Positions 59,278 to 64,000 of a stretch of 64,000 nucleotides of DNA are shown one piece after another; position 1 is the stretch's first letter; each line of letters begins with the position of its first letter. The notes under the pieces were generated by a model, which was not told where the DNA came from, ran no database searches, and worked only from the letters and a program-made list of their open reading frames with translations. Made by a program: the position numbers and the translations under genes. The DNA lies in contig CM022378.1 of assembly GCA_011800155.1 (NCBI GenBank), forward strand, positions 1,178,001 through 1,242,000, given 5' to 3'. The stretch is from Flammulina velutipes (lineage: Eukaryota; Basidiomycota; Agaricomycetes; Agaricales; Physalacriaceae).

Positions 59278-60395
59278 GACAGGGGAATTATGAAGAGATG
59301 ATAGTGGTTGAAGGTCAAGAAATGGGTGCGTTATAGTGCGCGCCGCATGGTCCTATATCGACAATGAGCGATGTAAACAAATCCAAGCAACGAACGCGCC
59401 CATTGTTCGTGGCGTGCGTCACGAGACCTTGTTGTCTGCAAGTGCGCCACACTTCGCCGGTTGTGGCAAGATCTTGGAAATGGAGATATGCTACTAGATA
59501 AAAACAAAACTGATGATCCAACTGTTTTGCGCGCTGCTCTTGATCCTTTGGCAGAGATCTACACCGCTCGAGATTGGCTTTCCAGGCGATTGCAAGTGAT
59601 CGTTGGTCGTCAATGCTTCAACTTCAAGGAATGGTTGCTGTAGTTTCTATTTTGAACAGAGCTGGTGTCAAATAGTTCTTCTACTCCGTGAGCTCCCAAA
59701 GGTTAGGTCTGGGAGTAAAGAGTGTCGTGGCGTTCCGCTCGAAGAGGAAAGTAACGACTAGTGTGGACTGATCCTCCTAGAAGGAAGTTGAGTCGTTTCC
59801 ATCGACGACATAATTTGTTAGGAAGCAAGCTAGACGCACGAACCACTTGAAATAGAAGCTCGACCTGATAATTGTTGCAAGTAGAAGGAAAAGCGCAAGT
59901 TGATCTGGCACAGCCACCGCGGCTATTCTTGTTCTCTCAAATTATATGACCGCCACATTGAAGAGCGCTTGTCCTGATACCAGCCACCGGGACTCAGATC
60001 GAATGCGTTATCCAGTGGGCTCTATGTACGTTCCACATTTCATATCACAAAGATCATGCAGCTATTTAATTTTGGGAGCGCATTTCTATTTTAATATTTT
60101 CATGATTGTACAATCTGCGGTTTTGGGCGCCCGTACAGATAAAATCAAGTCAAGTTCGACCTGGTCTTCAGCCAAAGAGATAATAGACGAGTCCACACCA
60201 GCCAGCCGTGCGCAATGCGGAAAATTGTACCCATCGGGATGTTAAGGCCCATTTTGATGCCGTAATTAGCTATTTCCGTCTTTCTCTCTTTGCCCAACAA
60301 CCGCCGTCTTCGTTGTCGTCGTCGTCGTCGTCGCCGTTAAAACCCTTCCACTCTTTCGACTACCATCTTGCTCACTGCGACCGACGACGCTCACG
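59278..60395. other. intergenic, divergent, about 1.1 kb
   Basis: Upstream regions of the uncharacterised gene and the copper radical oxidase. A Cys/Phe-containing 60-codon frame at 59461 is not supported by any splice or family. Confidence 0.4.
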
Positions 60396-62922
60396 ATGTT
60401 CTCTTCGTTATCGCTACTGGCGATGGCGCTAGCTGCTGCATCTCCAACGACGACTTGGGCACAAACTGCAGGCTCGTTCGGCGACGGAGGCGACTCTCTA
60501 GTCAGCGCAATGATGGTACGCAGCTCTCTGTACAAAGTCGCAAACAGTGGTGATAATACCGGCCCCTAGATGTTCATCGGCAATGAGAAAATGGTGTATA
60601 TTATGGACAAGGCAGAGGGAAATGCAGCGCAAGTGAATGGACATCCTGCTTGGGGTTCAGTCTGGTGAGTAGCAGCTTCGTCTCGCCCACGATCCCACTA
60701 AAAATCAATACAGGAATATGGACACCCATGAAGTCACCATCCAAGATATCCGTTCAAACGTCTTCTGCGCCTCTGGCATGCACCTGCCAAACGGCTCCTT
60801 TGCGACGTTCGGTGGAAACGCTGCGATAACAGTCGGCGGCAACTTGGGCTCAGAATTAAACCCTGGCGGATTTTCCGCAGCATACGACGAGGTATACATG
60901 GATTACGACGGTACCAAAGCCATTCGTCTTCTTGACCCATGTCCAGCCGGCTCAGATTTTACTTCGACCGAGTGTGGATGGTTCGACAACGCCGAGGTTT
61001 TGTCGATGCAAAAGCAACGCTGGTACTCAACCGCAGAGCCGACCGGTACTGGTCAAATCGTCCTCATTGGCGGTTTCGTGCAAGGAGGGTATATCAATCG
61101 CAATTGGCCCAACGTCGATCCCGAATTCGAAGGTGGTGCCGCCGACTGTACATACGAATATTATCCAAACAGCGACAACCTTGAAGCGCGCACCATGCAG
61201 TTCATGATCGACACGTCTGGTCTCAACTCATACTCACATGCGTTCCTCCTCCCATCTGGAAAGATGTTCGTCCAGGCCAACATTTCGACCGGTATGTTAT
61301 TTTCTCCTATTTCGAGACGGTCACTCACACCTATTTTAGTGGTTTGGGATCACGAAAATAACGAGGAAACGAGGCTCCCAGATATGCCAGGAGGCGTTGC
61401 GAGGGTGTATCCCGCATCTGGTGGTGTTGCCATGCTTCCTCTTACCCCCGAAAACGACTACAATCCTACCATTATCTTCTGTGGTGGATCCGATATGGAA
61501 GATGAGATGTGGGGGAACTATTCGTGGCCATTCATAGACACATTCTACTACCCCGCCTCTAAGGATTGCCAACGTATCACCCCCGAACCTCTGGACGGTT
61601 CCTCGCCAGAGTACGAGCAAGACGAGGACATGCTCGAAGGCAGAACCATGGGTCAATTCATCATACTACCCACGGGGAAACTCTTGATGGTCAATGGTGG
61701 TGAAAACGGCACTGCAGGCTACGCCGATAAGACTGGCGAAACCCCCACATACGGTCAAATGCCCTATGGAATGTCCCTCGCAGCCGCGCCAGTGCTTACT
61801 CCCGCTCTATACGACCCCGATGCTAAAATCGGGAGTCGTTGGTCCAACAAAGGCTTCGATGCCTCAGAATATCCTCGTCTATACCATTCTGCAGCCATTC
61901 TCCTTCCTGATACTTCGGTGTTGATTGGAGGTTCCAATCCCAACGTCGATGTCAACTTAACGACTTTCTTCCCTACCACTTACGCCCTCGAGCTTTTCTA
62001 CCCTCCCTATTTCTCCGCCTCCACCCGTCCCCAATTCTCCGGCGCTCCCAAATCCCTTTCGTACGGTGGTGACTACTTCGACCTCAAGATAACTGCCGAC
62101 TCGTACTCAGGTTCTTCCAATGACGCTGCGAAGAGCGCGACCTGTGTCGTTGTTCGTCCTGGCTGGACTACTCACGCGATGAACATGGGCCAGCGATTCC
62201 TAAAGCTCAAAAACACCTACACCGTCAACGACGACGGAACCATCACTCTCCACTGCGCCCAGATGCCTCCCAACGCCAATATATTCCAGCCTGGCCCCGC
62301 ACTTCTCTTCGTCAACGTTAACGAGATTCCCAGTAACGGAACCTACGTTATTGTTGGGAGTGGCGCGATAGAGACGCAACCGCTGGGCAAGGAAGCCGAT
62401 CTTCCCGAGAGTGTGCTCTCCACGAAGGATGCCACTGGTAACGCGGACGGGTCTACGACAGGCTCTGGAAGCAGCGACAAGGACGACGACTCGTCAAACA
62501 ATACTGTCCTCATCGCTTCAGTAGTAGGCGGCCTCGTCGTTCTAGGAATCATCGGTGCCCTTATTGGCATCTGCGTGTCGCGGCGCCGTCGTGCTGCGGC
62601 CAAGACCAGTACACCCGCTTCATTCCAAATGAGCGAAGGCCCAGGTTATGGAGGATACGCAGCAGGCGCTGCCGGTGCTACGAGCGGTGCTGCTGCTGCT
62701 CGCGGCCTTAGGAGTTCAGATTCCAGTGCCTTCGTACCATTGCAGCAAGACTATAACCCTACACAGAGTTGGAACTCGAGTCAGGCGAGCTTGCAGAGTC
62801 CGTATAAGGACAACTACTATGGTGAAACGAGGGCAAATGGAATGAGCATGGACTTCGATCCTTACTCTGCGGATGCGCGGATGAGCACTAGTACGCCGAC
62901 TGGACGACCGCATCGGTACTGA
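60396..62922 (+). CDS. membrane-anchored copper radical oxidase (glyoxal oxidase type)
   Basis: AA5-family oxidase that turns aldehydes or alcohols into acids or aldehydes with release of H2O2, feeding lignin-degrading peroxidases in wood and litter fungi. Start at 60396: signal peptide MFSSLSLLAMALAAA...TWAQ. Introns follow SAMM, SVW and IST (61292-61339; length divisible by three, so a plain ORF reads through it). The Cys of the Tyr-Cys cofactor is in SNVFCASGMH; the axial Tyr and a His ligand are in RLYHSAAILLPD; the second His is in GWTTHAMNMGQR. Galactose-oxidase-type central propeller and C-terminal Ig-like domain (FEAPP-like QFSGAPKSLSYGGD) are present. After a Ser/Asp/Gly linker comes a TM helix (VLIASVVGGLVVLGIIGALIG) with RRRR and a Ser/Gly/Ala-rich cytosolic tail. 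Confidence 0.9.
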
Positions 62923-64000
62923 TTGTTTGCATGAATCTTGAGGATCGTGGACTTTTACGACGGGCGGGGTAGAGAAGGGGTGCTTTGTGTACTATCTTGC
63001 GGTAATTGACACATGACGGACTGTTGGATTTTATTATTTATGTAGTTTTCCCCATATTTTGATACTTATCATCTCCTTCCACTACCATATCCTCATGTTG
63101 TCGACATGTTGTTCTTACTTACACTACGAGCACTGACGGACACGTTTGGCGATTAGGGCTGTGCGCCACACTCCTTTTACTCGCCGTGTGACCTTAATTC
63201 TGCAAGATGATCTGTCAGGGCTGATTTTGACTTGTTTTCTTACTCTCATGACGACGAATTAGGCCTTGCTCGTTGGGGGATTTCTGCAGGCAGTATGATG
63301 CTTCCTTTTTGACGACGCGCCACACTTCTATCTTCTAGAGCCAAGACCACGGCGATTTGGGGGTTCCATAGGTTTGAATGCCGATAGCATACCTCAAAGC
63401 CAGCCATTGACCTTCTCATACATGCCTTATAGGGCTTGCAGTATGTCTCCGAATGGGAATCTCGTCTTGCTGCTCCTTCGTCGATATCCGCTCTCCTTGT
63501 CGGCAAGCAAGCATAACTCCTCGAGGCTGACACGATCCTTTCGGTCATTAATAAAGTGACCTTTTGAGTTCGTTACATACCCGAGCTACAACTTGCTGCA
63601 AGCCTGACATGCACGGAAGCGAACGGCTCTGTTCTGCTCTGGATCTGCTCTATGAAGAGGGAAAAGTCTTGTCGGATGCGTGTATTACAACACGATATCG
63701 GCATCTGGACTTTGAAGAACCTTCGTCGCCCAGCTAGGTAACTCCATCTTACGCCGCGGATAAGCACCGTAATGCCTGCGTAAGTCCTTGTTCATTTCTT
63801 CGTTCTTACAAACCTCTTTTCATCGTCCCCTCTTCATCAGCCGAAGTTCGAGCTGGAGGGCGAAATAATCGGCTTTGCGTTATAATCTCGCCTTCGGCGA
63901 CTTGATGCCTCTCTTGGGTGGATCGTTTAAAGAAACCAGCAGGGCGCCTACTATGTAGTTCCTCTCCCCACTGTCTCTTATCTAACTTACGACGCTTGCT
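62923..64000. other. downstream region, right edge
   Basis: 3' flank of the oxidase gene. No gene was recognised up to the right edge. Confidence 0.35.

Noticed and set aside
1..64000. tRNA, rRNA or CRISPR arrays
   Set aside because: None recognised by eye; isolated GTTCAAATC-like strings (for example near 43230) have no matching acceptor or anticodon arms.

Overview
This window is nuclear DNA of a filamentous basidiomycete, most likely an Agaricomycete. The evidence is dense genes on both strands with many short spliceosomal introns (about 45-60 bp, usually GT-AG), proteins typical of that class (a membrane-anchored copper radical oxidase, fungal-type kinase-like proteins, a brefeldin-A-sensitivity-type six-TM transporter, a P450 with a membrane-protein neighbour), and a Ngaro-type tyrosine-recombinase retrotransposon. 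No bacterial, viral or organellar gene organisation is seen. All gene models were built by reading frames and splice junctions by eye; no similarity search was run, so family names rest on recalled motifs.

Layout. 1-1.4 kb: unassigned minus-strand ORFs. 1.4-5.6 kb (-): multi-exon aromatic-acid-exporter/FUSC-type membrane transporter. 6.2-8.3 kb (+): two small low-complexity proteins (Gly/Tyr/His-rich; Pro-rich with FG-like motifs), each with a clear TATA box. 8.7-9.4 kb (-): divergent homeodomain-like protein. 9.4-12.2 kb: gene-poor. 12.2-14.9 kb (+): intact acyl-CoA synthetase-like gene with about 18 introns, two of them GC-AG. 14.9-16.1 kb (-): LSM6 and a prolyl-4-hydroxylase-like 2OG-Fe(II) oxygenase. 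16.5-18.0 kb (-): ubiquitin-domain protein with a frame problem. 18.5-24.4 kb (-): a nearly pristine Ngaro retrotransposon (Gag, RT/RNase H, tyrosine recombinase, split direct repeats). 24.6-25.0 kb (+): 73-aa hydrophobic/basic peptide. 25.1-27.9 kb (-): VIT-VWA protein. 28.3-31.7 kb (-): membrane-anchored duplicated amidohydrolase. 32.1-34.2 kb (-): RBR E3 ubiquitin ligase, head to head with a giant plus-strand gene at 34.4-43.2 kb encoding a GBP/VLIG-like GTPase, NFX1-like Cys/His repeats and a C-terminal VWA domain. 43.7-44.6 kb (-): GDT1-type cation exchanger. 44.9-46.9 kb (+): kinase-like protein. 48.1-48.8 kb (-): a KRE6/SKN1-like N-terminus without its glycosidase. 49.9-51.0 kb (+): single-pass surface protein. 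52.0-55.4 kb (+): cytochrome P450 and a membrane protein. 56.6-57.5 kb (-): second kinase-like protein. 57.8-59.3 kb (-): unknown conserved-looking protein. 60.4-62.9 kb (+): copper radical oxidase.

The best candidate for an undescribed system is the head-to-head pair at 32.1-43.2 kb: an RBR ubiquitin ligase sharing a 234-bp promoter gap with a very large GTPase-zinc-VWA protein whose G domain resembles interferon-inducible GTPases of animals. The retrotransposon, whose repeats are almost identical, is probably a recent insertion into the shared upstream region of the ubiquitin-domain gene and the 73-aa peptide gene.
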